Under the pieces are notes generated by a model. That model was not told the origin of the DNA. It made no database searches and saw only the letters and a program-made list of their open reading frames with translations. From the NCBI GenBank assembly GCA_022385755.1, contig MU278396.1, positions 18,395 to 68,972 on the forward strand: DNA of 50,578 nt. Reading direction: 5' to 3'. Below, piece by piece: positions 1-12,629 of the stretch. The stretch is from Trametopsis cervina. Lineage: Eukaryota; Basidiomycota; Agaricomycetes; Polyporales; Irpicaceae. Positions within the stretch are counted from its first letter, which is position 1. The number at the start of each line of letters is the position of its first letter. Position numbers and translations under genes: made by a program.

Positions 1-2433
1 CTTTGCGGTGTATATATGCGCCTCGGGCGCCCTATACATTTATACGTGCTCACCTCGTGTGCACCAAAAGGCCAAGAGCAAGCCTTGTCATACGAGGTCG
101 CCTCGTTGACGACAAGCTTTCCGCCACTATAACGTCAGAGCGACTGGTGCAGTCACTTGTCTTCTGAGAGCTCGCGGGTGATGGAACTAGTCGTCGACGA
201 GTTTCAAGAAAACTACGATCGCGTGAGGTGTGTCGTGACGGTCGATAGAGGTAAAAGTATGCTCACGTGCCCTTTGCTCGCCAGCATGACAATGTCCTCC
301 ACAACTATCAAGCGGGGCGTGGGAGATGATAGCTTGTGAAGACGAGCGTGGTACTGTGCGGAGGGTTGGTTCGATAGGGAATGCGTGGGTTGTGCACTGA
401 CGCGGGATGTCGTAGTGGACGTGATAGCGGAGAGAGGTAAAAGCGTTAGGCAACGAGAAAAGCTCCATAGTGTAGGTCACGTTGAACGATTGCGACGTGC
501 CGGGAGGAGTAGGCCTACGTGAGGCGAATCTGAGTCGTCCGACGACGACAAGATAAGAGCACAGGACCAGACAACGATACATAAGCAACTCACAACCAAC
601 CAGCATCGACACGTCCTTCCCAGCACGCCACACAGCTTCCATCACACGCGTTCGTCATCGCAGATCGTGGAGGGCCTTCTGTCACCGCCCCAGGCGTGGG
701 CGACAAGTGGGCCCTGTATGCGCGCGATGCACCGTGTGGTCAGCAGGTGCCATGAATTGGATCTTACCTGATCATTTCCAATGCGGCCCAGTAGTAAAGA
801 TAGACTTCGCACGGGAGATGTCAGAATCCCATGTGGTGAGCGAGACGTTGAGCGAGACGCACAAGCGCAAGCTGATCTGATCGGGCTCAAAGGATGATTC
901 GCCCACGCCACAATTCCCGCGCTTCAAGAGCCTGCTCCTTTTCCACCGCCCACTACTTTGCATCCAACATACTTACTCTCTGACTGTCTCTCGACCATTC
1001 CAGCATGACCAGTGAGACTGGGAAAAGAATTGATCGGATCCGATATTCTTATCATTGCACGCGGTAAGCGGCAAACACGGGACGTACCAGCATCCTACTT
1101 CACAAGGCGGTGCATGCGTACAGGATCATGGGTTTTGCTTCACGTAGCGACTAGCCCTCCACCCACCCGCCAACACTGACATGTTATACATATCATTTTC
1201 CAAACTCAAGTGCACTTCCAGCCAGAGATCAACCTGAATCTGAGGAGTACGCTCGCTCTGGCTGTCGCCGCCGCTGTGCGCAATTGGAGTCTGCGTGATC
1301 CAGAGAAATGATAGTGTCAACGCAGTCAGTGGCGATGAGGGGATGAGTTGCGCAAAGAGGCATCAAGGAAAATCGGATTCACTTGTGCGGGCGACGAGTG
1401 CTTCCGATGAGGAGTCCGTACTAGCTACCACGGCGTTGGAGGAACAACGGAGATAAAGGAGTGGTCTAGCGGGTGTCAGGTATGTCTAGAGGACGTTCTG
1501 TGGGTGTCTTAGGGCTGTTTCTGGTGACTGGTGGTCCGAGAAGCTATAGGTGTTGAAGACTGGACAATGGGTCAGAAGCTCTCTGAGGGTGTCGTTGAAG
1601 CGATTCGCAGGCGCAAGATGTGTTTTGGGAATGCGTGTGGGTTAGTAGTGCTGAAGAGGCGCTGATTAGTGCGTATCACGATATTGCTGCGAACTGCGGT
1701 AGCACAGAACAGCCCCTGCTGAAAGGTGCGTAGTCCATTCACAGCTTACAACAGTACCTCACGCCATGTGGATACTTACTGGTCCAATTCCGACACTATT
1801 ATCAGCAAGAATGTTGCTTCTACCCCAGGGCCGCTGTTTTTCCTGACAAGCATTCTCTCGTCACGTCAATAACGACCTCATCTCGCGCATTGTTATACAA
1901 AGACACTGAGGACTCACGGTAGTGTCACAGATCTCAGGATCTAATGGAATCTCGGTATGCAAGGTAAGTCAACTAACCTGAATCTAACGACTATTATGCC
2001 GCACTCACATGTTTGGTACCGCGGGATGTGGGATTCGCATCGCCAAGCGTCACGTTGAAGCTGTCGAAATGGTTCTTATGCATCGCTGTCGGGGCGTCGA
2101 TAGAGTAGATGGTTGTATTAGTGGGATAGAGTACGTCGGTGTATACTAAATGCGCGATGATCCTGCCTCAACGCAAGCGAATTACACCGGTCAGAAGACT
2201 CTTCTGAGCGCGAGTGTATACACAATTCATAAGCAATATATTCAGAGCAACTCGTCTGACACCATACGTGCACGAATGAAATCGCTGATTGTCCCCGCCT
2301 CCGTCCTCTGTTCCCTCACGGGGAGCTTCGCCTCCGCCCCCGTCGCGAGATTGATCACCATCACCATCACGGTCTATAATCTCTTCTTGTTCCACGCCGG
2401 TGCGCTACGCTAACCATCCCCTCGTTATCCCCA
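1..2433. other. 3' flank of DUF6535 copy 1 (flank type B); no recognised gene
   Basis: No gene could be recognised here. Part of the stretch (about 1530-1600) is similar to the sequence downstream of DUF6535 copy 4 (about 35380-35420): both carry a variant of 'gctatatgtgttgaaagctgg'. It therefore belongs to the duplicated unit. On the minus strand, a plausible 54-bp intron (donor GTAAGA, acceptor ATACAG, about 698-771) separates short open stretches around 600-900, but the joined reading frame matches no family I know. A minus-strand open frame at 187-645 (152 codons) is likewise unrecognised. Residual acidic coding sequence related to the C-terminal tail of copy 4 (motif REGTEDGGG) lies at about 2260-2400, just beyond the copy 1 stop codon. 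It suggests that an older, longer C-terminus was cut off. Confidence 0.4.
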
Positions 2434-3007
2434 TTACCAGTCGCCTTCGCGCACAGTTTCAAGGTCTGCACTCTCGTGAGGTTGGTCCGGTTCGTTGTGG
2501 TGATCGTATAACGAGGGTACGGGGGTGAAGGTCGGCGTGCCGTAGAACCAAGGAGGGGCATTCCCCACGTCTTCCGTATGCTGATGTTCGCCAGCTTCAT
2601 AGATCGCGCTAGACGTGCCCGTGGAATTTTCTGCGGGCCATTAGCTTAAGGCATGTTGACGTTCAAGAACAGAAGACTCGCCTAAATGTGTACCTACGTC
2701 GACATGCTCGGACGAGATATCTTGCGAGGAAGGATCTTGAGTGACAATATCGGCGAGAGAAGAGGGTGCGTCAGACGTGGTGACATCCGGAGATTGGAGA
2801 TGTCCCTCGGTGGACAGGAGATGTGTAGAAGCATCGGGGTCCTGCAATGTATCAGGATGATCAGTAGGCACAGGTTGTATATCCCTGAAGAATTGCCTGC
2901 GTTAGCATGCAATCTCTGGCTCAGTGATCAGTCCACCGTACGTACATGTCATGCACAGTGGGCGACATTGGTCCCTCACTGCCAAAGTCTTGTGGCCCCG
3001 TCAGAGT
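2434..3007 (-). pseudogene. 3' exons of DUF6535 copy 1 beyond the nonsense codon
   Basis: After the TAG at 3008-3010 the same frame continues to a good donor at 2945 (GTACGTAC). It then passes through a 61-bp intron (2885-2945) to exon 5 (2694-2884), a 63-bp intron (2631-2693) and exon 6 (2434-2630), which ends in TAA at 2434-2436. All phases match (2, then 1), which would give a 1226-codon product if the TAG were a sense codon. The encoded sequence is acidic and S/T/D-rich; its segment SLYDHHNEPDQPHESADL matches SSYDHLSELDQPRKSAD of copy 4. I infer that these exons were coding until recently and are now untranslated, unless the stop is read through or is an assembly error. Confidence 0.6.
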
Positions 3008-6000
3008 CTACGTTCCACTGCGCAGATGAAGGGTGTCCATAAGAATGAAAGAGACCGTTTCATTTTCTACGTGCGGGTCCTCAAGTGCCGGGCCGATTGC
3101 TCCTGATTCATCGTTCGTAGCAAGCCCTACTGGTGTTTGCAGTCCCTCGGAGTGTGAGCTCGGTGCTTCCGCACCAAGTTCGTCGTCTTCACTATCGGAG
3201 CCAATGACATAGGCATCCTTGAAGCCGTAGGTGCCGGTATTCATGGTGTCGACTTGACCAGCGGGAGGATCAAGGTGCGATGGTGAGTCCTGAGAGCCAA
3301 CGCTGATCGCCAAATCGACGGTAGCCTCCGTTTCATCGTTCGCAGCAAGCCTCGCTGATATTAGCGGTGGCTCGGAATGTAGGCTCGGTACTTCATCGTC
3401 TTCGGCATGAGTTCTAGCGGCGTGAGCTTCTTCAGAGCTGTGGAGGTCGGTAGGCGTGGTGTCGAGTGGACTGGCGTGAGCATCGACATACGACAATGAA
3501 CCCTGAAGATCAGGAGACGCGACGTTGGGCGAAGACTGTGTAGTACTGGAGAAGTGACTGTGTCAGTATGTAATCTGTAGCTCCGTGGTAAGATAAGTTC
3601 ACTGTACGTACATGTCGTGCACAATGGATGTCATGGATGCCTCGCTGCCATCCTCTTGCAGACCCTTCGGAGTCTCCATTTCCTTGGATAAATCACGGGT
3701 GTCCGTGTTATCTGGTGCACGCCCATTCTTGAGTGCCGAGGAACTGCTCGGTGATCTGCTTCCCGGATTATCAGTGCCCATCTCAGATGTCGCGAGCAGT
3801 GCGTTGGGTGTATGCAGTATAGCGGTTCCCTCGGCCTGGCTTTGAGCATTGGCAGATAACTCGTTGAGGCGTCGAACGCGCCAGAGTCGAAGGTATGACT
3901 CCTTATCATCATATGGATGATGAGGGTGGGGATTGATCCGCAGGAGTTCCGAGATGAACTCATCCGGGACCGGAGAGTCCTCCGGATTGAACGTCGCGTG
4001 CCACGCCGCGTATTCCGCATCGTCTTCCGAGTTGTCAATTCCATCGAGGTCTTCGATTCGGAAAAAACACCAGTTGACAAGGTGCCTGACAGCATCGGAA
4101 TATTCCACCTGAGTCCGCTGCACGAGCTGCGTCAAAGCGTCGAAGACACCGCGCCAGGCCGGGACCAAGTTTGAAGCTCGGACGTCATCGCGATCATACC
4201 ACAATGACCTACAGAGATGATGACAGAGCTCCAGTGCCTTTTCTCCATCAATCTCGGGCGGGGGATCGGAAGCGAGGGCTGCAATGGCGGTCTTGATGTT
4301 TGATAGGGCTGGCCGAGTGAAGAGGTGAGAACGAGTTAATGCAGAATGAACAATATCGCACCTTCTGCATCAAGGCCACCCAGAGGTACAAGAGACCATG
4401 GTACGTGAAGTTGGTAGTTGAAGCACGAGATCCAGAATGTTCGCAATGTCTCGCTTGATTTGACTGCCATACGTCGGATATCACCGAATTCGTCGGTGTG
4501 TTCTGCGACGGCCATCAATTTGACGATGAGCGAGACGGCATCGCCCCACGCCGTTTCACGAGAACGAACATTTGATGACCCGGAAGCCGGGGTGGCAATA
4601 TCTGACTTGATTCGTTGTGTCAGCCAAACCACGGTGGGACCGAGTGACTCGCGGTTCAGCACAGTTCTCCACGGCCTAGGTTGTTCTGCTTCGAACGAGT
4701 CGGGGACGTGCAATTTGTTGAAGTACACCGCAAGGAACGACTGCAGCCTTGAGACTGATGTGCTGAGATCGAAGTCGGGTTGCTCGAGGCGTCGGCAGAT
4801 CAAGGTGAGCAGTGATCGCAGTGCCGGTACAGACTTGGAAGGTTCGCAGATCTCGGCAAGTCGTCTAGAATCCCAGTGATCAAGGTCTTCGAGCCAGCGA
4901 GGCAGCTTAGTCGGAGATTGTAGGAATGAGACGGAGAGTCGAAGGAATATGGCCCACCGCGCCGGCCCAATATCATTTTTGTCAGTACGAAGAAGGGGAA
5001 ACAAATAACCATGTTCATGAACTTGCAGAGAATCGACGTAGTCGAGAACATTGTGGATAGTCGCCCATGCACGTGGGGTTAGGTCCTTCATGTCGAGAAA
5101 CCCTGGCTCGCCCACGACGGTGTCAACTGACAGCCGATTGCGAATCAGGCCCTGAGTGAATATGATGGCGTCCTGCCACTTTACTTCATTCTGCATTAAC
5201 ACGCGTGAGATAGTAATGTCGGCGACCTCATCGTTGCCGTGTAATTTGTCCGCGTTAAGTAAGATTTCTAGATCTTGAGTGTCCGATTTGATTGCGCTCG
5301 GCTCGTCGTGTGGATGTGCTGGATCGTCCATACTATGTAGAGCCTCGGTGGCCCATGCATGAATTGTTTCCACGAAGCTCCGCCATTTACGCAGATTCGT
5401 GCAAACGGCTTTCAATCTTCCAAATGCCTTGGTCCAGAGCTGCGACATCTTAGTTGGCCATGCACGGACATCTCGAAAGATGCTGTCAAAGAATTTAGAC
5501 CGCGTCTTGCTATCTGCTGAGAGAGCTACCAGTATTTCCAGTGCTTGTTTCCAGACACGCCGAAGTGTGTTCCTCGCGAGAGTCGTTAAAGGGTCGAGCG
5601 CAGGCGTTTTGTATGGACATCGCGCTGAGAAGACGGGAGAGATGGTGGCGGAGACGAAAAAGAACGCCCATGCAGATACAATGGGAAGGGTTGTGTTCTT
5701 CACGCTTGGGTGTACATCCGCCGTGAAGTAGCAGAGGCCGACGAAAAACAGCGCAAGCGACATCTGCAGAAGGAAAGGGAGTGCAGATGCGATTTCAAGG
5801 ACGTCCCAATCTTCAAGAGCGAGCCTCCGAAAGAAACGGATTCGCATCTTGCTCAAAGCGAATGACGTTGTTGAGGCTGTGTATCCGCGCAGCCACTGCT
5901 TCACACAAATTGCGAAGGAAGCGGTGGCGAGACTGACGACAAGACTGGCCGTCCACAGAATGTTGACAACGACTGCGTTATGTGTTGGTACGAAGGGCGG

Positions 6001-6410
6001 AAGGGACGTGGGTGCCGGCGCCGTACTGTTGATGAAGCCACCTGTGATGGTGTAGCTTGCGGCCTGGATAGACATGCCCATCATGATGTATACCATCGAA
6101 TCTGCGGGGTCGGCTTTCAATAAGGAAAAGGACATGGCGACAAAGCCTGCCAATACGGCGGAGAAAAGACCGATCTGGAGAGCGTTTAGCGAGAAGACGG
6201 ATGGCACACGAGCACAAGAAGACTTACAAAGACGAGGAGTGCATCCATATCCTCCTTGTATCCCTGTATCTCCTCTCTGTCGAACTCCTCGACGCCGCTC
6301 TGGACACCGGCCCAGCCAATAATCGGTGCAGGGCGAGATACGACGTGGGTGGGGTTTCCTTCTGTGCCTAGTGGTGCTTGCGACGCACCGGTCGCAGACT
6401 GATCCGCCAT
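3008..6410 (-). CDS. DUF6535 multi-pass membrane protein, copy 1 (shortened by a nonsense codon)
   Basis: Hand-spliced exons, all minus: 6228-6410 (exon 1), 4362-6174 (exon 2), 3612-4308 (exon 3) and 3545 down to the TAG at 3008-3010. Introns are 53, 53 and 66 bp, GT-AG, in phases 0, 1 and 2. The product is 1076 aa. The MADQ start was chosen because the other copies start the same way. Residues about 38-61 carry the family lead-in (EEFDREEIQGYKEDMDALLVF, cut by the first intron), followed by four predicted membrane segments near 57-80, 129-153, 189-212 and 222-243. KQWLR lies at about 153-157 and CPYKTP at about 247-252. A long helical region follows, and then an exon-3 module (LSNIKTAIAAL...) with a disordered acidic S/T/D-rich tail. 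The family is DUF6535 (Pfam PF20153 from memory), function unknown. Reading frame continues past the TAG through further spliced exons, so the gene was recently longer. Confidence 0.88.
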
Positions 6411-6545
6411 AGCGGATGTCGATCTAGGAGCGGCAGAGTGGGGCTGTGGCGGTTGGGGAGAAGTGGAAGGGAGAGAGGGAAAGGGGAAGAGGCCGGCGGA
6501 TATAGCTTGTATGCACGACGAAGGAGCGCTGACGCGAGGTGAGTG
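6411..6545 (-). promoter_or_regulatory. Core promoter of DUF6535 copy 1
   Basis: On the minus strand a TATA-like GCTATATCC lies at about 6499-6506, roughly 90 bp before the ATG. A pyrimidine-rich stretch (CT-rich on the coding strand, about 6430-6490) lies between TATA and ATG, as is common for fungal promoters. The same arrangement and spacing recur in copies 2 and 4. A plus-strand exon-intron boundary (GAG|GTGAGT at about 6540) lies directly upstream, so the region may drive transcription both ways. Confidence 0.45.
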
Positions 6546-8100
6546 CGCGCATCTCATATGGAAATGGTGACTGACTGCTGCTTGCAGACGTCCACTTCAT
6601 TCGTGCTTCTCTACCTGCGTCTTCCATGCCATTTTGACGTCGGAGTGGATGCGCAACCGTCCTTCTTCGTTGATCATCGCACACGCATCCACCATGTTGC
6701 AGACCCTGTACGACCATATCAGCAAGCGCGCCTGCCCTTACAGATGATACAGAGCTCACATATCTCCAGATGGCGTTAGGACGATGTTCATGAAAACCGC
6801 ATGCAGCACAGTTGCACAGGACGGACTTCAACAGTTAGAGGTCGCTGCAGTGCTCACGCCACAAGGCGGGCGCTTGCTGCTGCGGCTCAGTGGTGCCGTC
6901 GGACCGAACCGCAGATCTGGCCGGCGATATGCACGACTGACGCGATCACCACCAGCCCTGCACTTCCAGGCTGTCCCGACAGCCCACCCCAAGTACCTCT
7001 TATATTTGCCTCTCAGCAATCCGTATGCGGTTATGCAAACTTACCTCCTCGCAGGCCACTTTAGCAGATGGGGCTGGGGGTCCGGGAGTGGGTTCTTGGT
7101 CGAAAAGGTCATCGAGTGAGTTGCTCTGTTTAGGTTGTCAAATGTTTCTGATTCTACTTGATGCACATCAGCTTGGTCCATCTGCATACGATTACAACCC
7201 GTGTCCTGTGATCACGTCTTTTGATCGCTGCGTGGGTACGGGAGCATTTCGTGCGACATCATGACGAAGCTAGGTCTGTGCTCGCGTCGTTCAGGCTGCG
7301 AGGCAACAGTACGTGTATTATCTGTTCTTCTAGCTAACGGTTGAGCAATGTGACTTGTTTTCACAGGGCGAGGAAGCTTTTCGCCTGATGCGTGCCTCTT
7401 TGTGCTCCGACTGCAGCGTCCCCTCAGGCGTGTATCTGTATGGTCAAGGAGCTTATCGCTGCCCTCTGCGTTTCTGCCCTACCGCTTTATCCATCTCATC
7501 AGCTGCTCACTGGTGTCCTGAATATACGGTGACTTTGGGCATCATATACCATACTGTTCTATCTACATTCCGACTACATGGCCGGTATCTATCTCTACAA
7601 GACTATCTACGCCATCTGGACAGCTATCGTCACCAGGCCCTTTGGCATGGCATGAAAACGCTTTCGAAAACGCTACACTGTCAAGATGTAGTGCCACACC
7701 ACTTTCATCGAGGTTTTACATGCTGCTCCACCCATTTGCCTTGATGCTCTAACCGCCTGGCTGTTCTGTCCCCACCACCTCAGCTGTCTGGAAGAAAGAT
7801 ACCGCCTCAAGCTTACTCGAATATTTTCTGTCTCCAGCATGCATGCTACGAGCTCTGCCAGGAATACTGCATCCGGCAACACTCTGCACACAGCCTGCAA
7901 TGCCGCTTGCCCACCTCAGTATCCGACATGTTTGCGGCCGTGTCAAGCAGCCCACCATCGCCGGCTCGCAGACAAAACAACCTACCGCCCCAGTATCTGT
8001 CTTGCCTGCCCGTCAGGATGAAAGACGTGGCATGCAGGGCCTCTGGGTGCCCCTCGTGGCGACGCTCTTCCTGAGCGGCAGTCTATAGACGTCGGATACA
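6480..8100 (+). pseudogene. L1 locus, copy 1: divergent plus-strand spliced locus, decayed
   Basis: The locus faces away from DUF6535 copy 1. Conserved plus-strand splice signals are visible. The first is a donor GAG|GTGAGT at about 6540 with acceptor TTGCAG at about 6588, before 'acgtccacttc'. The second is a donor ACA|GTACGT at about 7310 with a branch-like CTAAC and acceptor TTTTCACAG at about 7367. Equivalent introns occur at matching places in the other three spacers, which argues for a real ancestral gene. I could not join the exons into one long frame in this copy, and no domain is recognisable. Function unknown. Confidence 0.3.
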
Positions 8101-9640
8101 CAAGAAAAGGTAGAAACCGACGAACAGAACATGCATGCGGCGTAACAGTTGGTTCGATCGTGCTTACCGCTCAATGACCGATATCTTGCAGGAGATGTAT
8201 CGGAGACCTCTGTTTTGTCCGACCGCAGCTTCAAACCCTCGCCGTACATCGGGAACACCACCGTAGGAGCTTCTAAAATTGAGCCGACTGATTCATGTCT
8301 CGTATGCGGCGCGTCCAGAGTGGGTGCTGTGCGCGATGATGAACTTCGTTATCAGAAACGATAACGCGTTGCTCGCAACGCCACTTTTCACGTCCCTGGG
8401 AACCATACCTCGGCCGGACAGGCTGTGCGACGCGAAATGCTTTACAAGAGAAGGGAGGTCGCATACGAAATGGAAAGCAATTTTGTTCCGTACTTAATAA
8501 TCAGGTGTATCGCTGACGTGCTAACGTACATGGCGCATTCAGGTACTCAAGACCCAAAATTCCACTGCCCCGTTTCCTTCAAGGTCGACTGCAAGTAATT
8601 GGTGCGCGGGGTTGATGTCGCATATGTTCAAATCAAGGCCCTTCTCTTCAACGGATGCCCTCTTATAGCTGCGACAGCGTAATGAGCCCGTTTTCAGGAA
8701 GGTCAAGCAATTCTGAGTCCACACTCGTTTAGGGAACACGTCGAATTCCTCACCCTGCAGCGAGAGAAAACCTCTTGCAGCATCTTCGGGCATCCTCTTC
8801 GTCTTTAGACGTACAATATAGAACCTTCGTGAGTCTCTGCACAGGGCACTGTTGCCGCTGATTCCTAGCTCGTTTGTTCGTCAAATGAATAGGTCTGCAA
8901 GATGCCGCTCCAAAGATGAGAATTTGCCGTTCAAGATCATTAAAAGGGTTCTTCCTCCGGATCGATATGAAGTCGCCTGTCCCTGCGTAACAGACTGTCA
9001 AGATCTGCCAAGGCAAAACTCAAGAGCGCAATATTTACCAATCGTATACAACATGGTCTTCTGCGTCGCGCGTCGCCACACAAAGTATTTTTAATCTCGT
9101 CGCATCCCTGATGTCTCAATTCGTGAAGACCTTGATCACGCCACGCCCGGTCGACCCAATCCTCTGGTATCTCAACCACCATCACCATGCGACGCAGGCT
9201 CTTCTGTCCTTTGTCAATGTTCTCCTCAGAGGGAGGCGTAGCTGCATGTTCTTGTAGTGCTCGGTAGATTAACTAGCAATAAATTCGTAGCAACCGCATA
9301 TCAGCTGTTTAGTCACTAAATTTACATCGTAGTCTTCAGACCGTAACTGTATAATCTTGCATGACCCAGGGAGCGTATCATACTCCTCCGCCGCTGTGGG
9401 GTTGTCGGCGCTGTCTCGTTCTCGAGGATGCGATCAATCGTTCCCTCTCTAGATGCAGTTGGAGTCCCGCATCCTTCTTATCATCGGCGCATGAAAGACT
9501 ACGCATAACCTTCGAGCACGTTTTCGTGTCTGAGACGCGAATCCGTAGCTACCTCGTATATCTCGCTACCGAGAAAATCCTGCCCTGAACTGAGAACGCG
9601 CGAGTACGGTTAATATGCGGACGCCAATCGACAAACGTGA
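8101..9640. other. Spacer 1 middle; no gene seen
   Basis: Only short scattered open frames occur (for example 8539-8793 on minus, 84 codons), with no recognisable domain and no convincing splice chain. I see no mobile-element ends. It probably corresponds to the decayed 3' part of L1 seen in spacers 3 and 4. Confidence 0.3.
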
Positions 9641-10930
9641 GGATGACTGACATCGCGGCACTCCGTCCGCGCCGTACAGCACATATTAATTTTTGTCTTC
9701 GATCCCACGCCGACGTTAGCGTGGACTTGTGGCCCGTCTTCTCTCCTGATCATCCAACACGCGGCTCCCCACATTGCAGAGTCCTGTACAGGTATATCAG
9801 GACGTGCGCGGGTAATAATAGGCGGGACAGGTTCTTTTACCTATAGTTCAGACCCGTTACGGCCATATCGGTGCATGTCCGAGCCAGAAACCGACTGATC
9901 CAGTGCTGAGCGTGCAGAGACCCCCTGGAGACATCTATACTCCTCGGAGGACGTGTGCACCTCCGCTAGCTGTCCGAATAGTCGTTCCTGAGTAGTTTCC
10001 AGTCATGTCCCTCTTGCCATCGCTCCCGCTGGTTGAGATTGAGCTTGGTTTTGGAACGTCGAGAGTTTCAATAGCAAGTTAGTGCTCTTGAAAGCCGAAC
10101 CTATTATTCGATAGTCGCGGCGGTCGGGCCCAGCCTGGCTAATTGAGTCTGAATGCGGGCAAAATAATCGGCGGTATTCATATTGTTGCTGCGCCAGACG
10201 GGGGACTTAGCTTGAATGATCAAGGCCTTGCCATCGGTTCGTCCTGTAACAAACGTTTGTGACAGCTGAAGATAATATCTTACAATACGAGTGAAAATTC
10301 ACAGCTTACCTGCTTTCGGGCTGGTGGTCACTGTGAATGAAGCTAGCGAGAGCGGTATTCACAATCCCGCGATTCGTATCACCTCTGCTCAAGTCCATTC
10401 AGACAGAATCTTGCGTTAGGTCCGACCGTGTGGCTGCCCTGCCTCGTTGTCTTTTGTCGGCGCCGGAGAGTGTATAATGCCTAAACAGTCGCGTTCAAAA
10501 GTCGGGCTTCCAGTGGACCGAGATCTTCAACGATTCAAAGCGGTAAGCTCCAGCCTCGTGAGGTCAGCGCGTGCTCTGGACTGCAAAGTATGCGAACGCC
10601 AATATGAAGACTGGCATAAGTTCGGCGGCAGTGAGTGGAAAGGACGGTTTGTGTGCTCTGCAGTGCGCGTGGTGGTTCGGTTGTGAGGTGACATAAATAC
10701 GGCGCAGTTGGTATTGTACTGGAAATGAGGACGTGGGTAGTGGATAGTGTGGATGTGTCGAGAGGTATGTCCTCGCGTGAGTGAGTCTTGATCAAACGTT
10801 GCGACGGCACAGCAGTGAGGTGAGTGCACAGCGATACAGATGCATCGCACAGAAGAGACACGGAGCTCACCAGTATGGAAATTTCTCGTCCTTTTCCCTC
10901 TCACTCAGATCGCCATCCTCCAAACCGAAC
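9641..10930 (-). pseudogene. L2 locus, copy 1: decayed minus-strand locus
   Basis: This is related to the L2 loci of the other spacers. The module around 'ctcctgatcatccaacacg' (about 9741-9830) corresponds to about 18690, 31400 and 45245. A minus-strand stretch near 9970-10000 encodes ERLFGQLAEVH, matching RERLFGWLEAGH of the spacer 2 copy. The head of the locus near 10870-10900 (coding strand GATCTGAGTGAGAGGG) matches ATGCTGAGTGAATGGG of the other copies, but the ATG and the CTGCAG acceptor are lost. I read it as a dead copy of an unknown gene. Confidence 0.35.
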
Positions 10931-11039
10931 GACCGTCGCAGTCAAACCAGGGCGTGCCTGATACTTCGCGCCGTCAAACACGGCACGGACACGAAACGAC
11001 AGGCGTCTTACTCAGTGAGTAACCTCAGTGCTGTATTGG

Positions 11040-11830
11040 GGCGGCTGATGATCAGGGTGTGCTCGACGTGAAGTGAAGTTGTGACATGGTGAGGGAAGAG
11101 TGTGCAGAATGATGGCGGCTGATCGGCCTCGAAGTGCCCACGCCACAACGCCCGCGCCTCCATTGCACCCGAACAGCTTGCGCAGGCACATCCACCCTAG
11201 TCACATCGTCACCCCTGCGACACTTCATCGACACTTACCGGAACCGCAAGGTCATCTCAAAGTCTCGGCCTGACTACGGTCACTCGAGCAGCATACACTC
11301 GTTTGCCTCCAACTCAACGCCGCCAACTACTCTCGCTCGTCTTGCGCCACGCCCCACACCACAGCGTCCCCGCCACCTCAACGTCATGCGTGCCAACATA
11401 CACCATCCCCAGACCTCGGCCTGATTCTCTGGCTGCTGCTTCTGCGAGTCTCGTCAAGTGAGCAAGCCACAGCTATCTGACAATCACTAACTGCAATACC
11501 CGCCGCACGCACGATATCGATACTGTCAAGTACACAATAGCTCTATGTTGATCGGCCGGGAGGGAGAGGACGCACATGCTGGTTCTTGGGCTAGGATGTA
11601 TGTGGTACGTCGCTCGATCTTCTCTGATGTCGTAGGCACTTATCATGCAGGTGCGCATCCCACATCGCAAAGTGATCGGTATGCGATATTCTCCGTCAAC
11701 TTTCGACTCGCCGCTGGGCTTGCAAATCAACGCCGTCCTCCTCACATCCGCCCACAACTTGTACGGCATAGTATGCTGCCCGCATCAAGCTATCTTCTCC
11801 CATGGATCACAGCACCCTGCGCTCACTATA
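11040..11830 (+). pseudogene. L3 locus, copy 1: eroded plus-strand relic
   Basis: It begins with 'gtgacatggtgag' and 'acgccacaacgcccgcgcct' as in the other three spacers, and keeps the splice-like 'atcatgcag|gtgcgcatcc' at about 11642-11660, which is also present at about 33604 in spacer 3. The segment that in other spacers still encodes DUF6535-like membrane helices is missing here. The sequence jumps near 11760-11830 into material equivalent to about 23985 of spacer 2, so about 1.6 kb seems to be deleted relative to that spacer. No open frame is convincing. Confidence 0.3.
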
Positions 11831-12629
11831 GACAGCTCACAACCGTCTGTCCCTCACCTCAGTGCCCGGCTCCCGAACAACCCATCATCTCTTGGCCCGT
11901 GCGCAAGACAGCTCGAATCATCCACTTAACTCTTGCGCCATGACATACAATGATTCCCGTCATGCTCGTTCGTCGTCGGGGTAGGAGATGCCGTCTAGCT
12001 TGCTGATAAACATCTCGGGTGCGTTGTGCTACTTTGCTCGCTATATTACCGATACTCACTCACTCCTCAGACCTGCAGCGCCAGCAGAACGCTCATCGCC
12101 AGAGGCAGCGTACGGGACCGTACATGTACTGCTCGTGGGTGCTGCGCCCATGGAGAGACACAGGCGATACACGCGATGACGATCCGTGTGGAGTATATGA
12201 AAGCAGAGCTCACCTGTGAAGTCGATACTAGCGGACATGGGGGTTGATTCCGGTCTCAAGTTTCAGGCAGCGATTTGGTTTGCTATCCTACAGGTTTAGC
12301 AGGAGCTACTGGACTTGCTAGGTCGTATTTCCTTGGGGCAGTGTGCTGCAGGTTCGCTGCCCAACCTTCGGGAGCACTCGTGAAGGGCAACACGCGGTAA
12401 GTAGCGACCTCGATAGATGCGAAATGCTGAGAGTTGACGGTACGGGACAGAGGGTGAGAATCAGATGGAGGTGCGGTGAGCGGAGAGCGCGATCTGCGAG
12501 GGTATCGATATCGGACTTAGGGACGCGACTGCAACGAATGACAGTGTCTGTAACGATCTGTGCAACATGTAACGTATGCATTCTAAGCAATTCATGACAT
12601 CAAGCGTGCACCGATCTACACAAATTTAA
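11831..12629. other. 3' flank of DUF6535 copy 2 (flank type A)
   Basis: No gene was found. The stretch is homologous to 23985-24799, next to copy 3. Shared landmarks are 'cttgctgataaa', an intron-like segment ending TCCTCAG (about 12070), and 'aagtagcgacctcgatagatgcgaaatgctgagag' split over about 12400-12435. Conservation at both type-A genes and its absence from the type-B flanks shows that the flank travels with the last exon. A weak minus-strand open frame (12318-12590, 90 codons) has no recognisable domain. Confidence 0.35.

Noticed and set aside
187..645. 152-codon minus-strand frame near the left end
   Set aside because: No domain, no homologous copy in the window and no supporting splice structure.
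6411..6557. Longer N-terminus for DUF6535 copy 1 starting at 6557
   Set aside because: The extra part runs through the TATA and pyrimidine tract and is not kept as protein in the other copies, whereas MADQ/MAAQ/MADE is.
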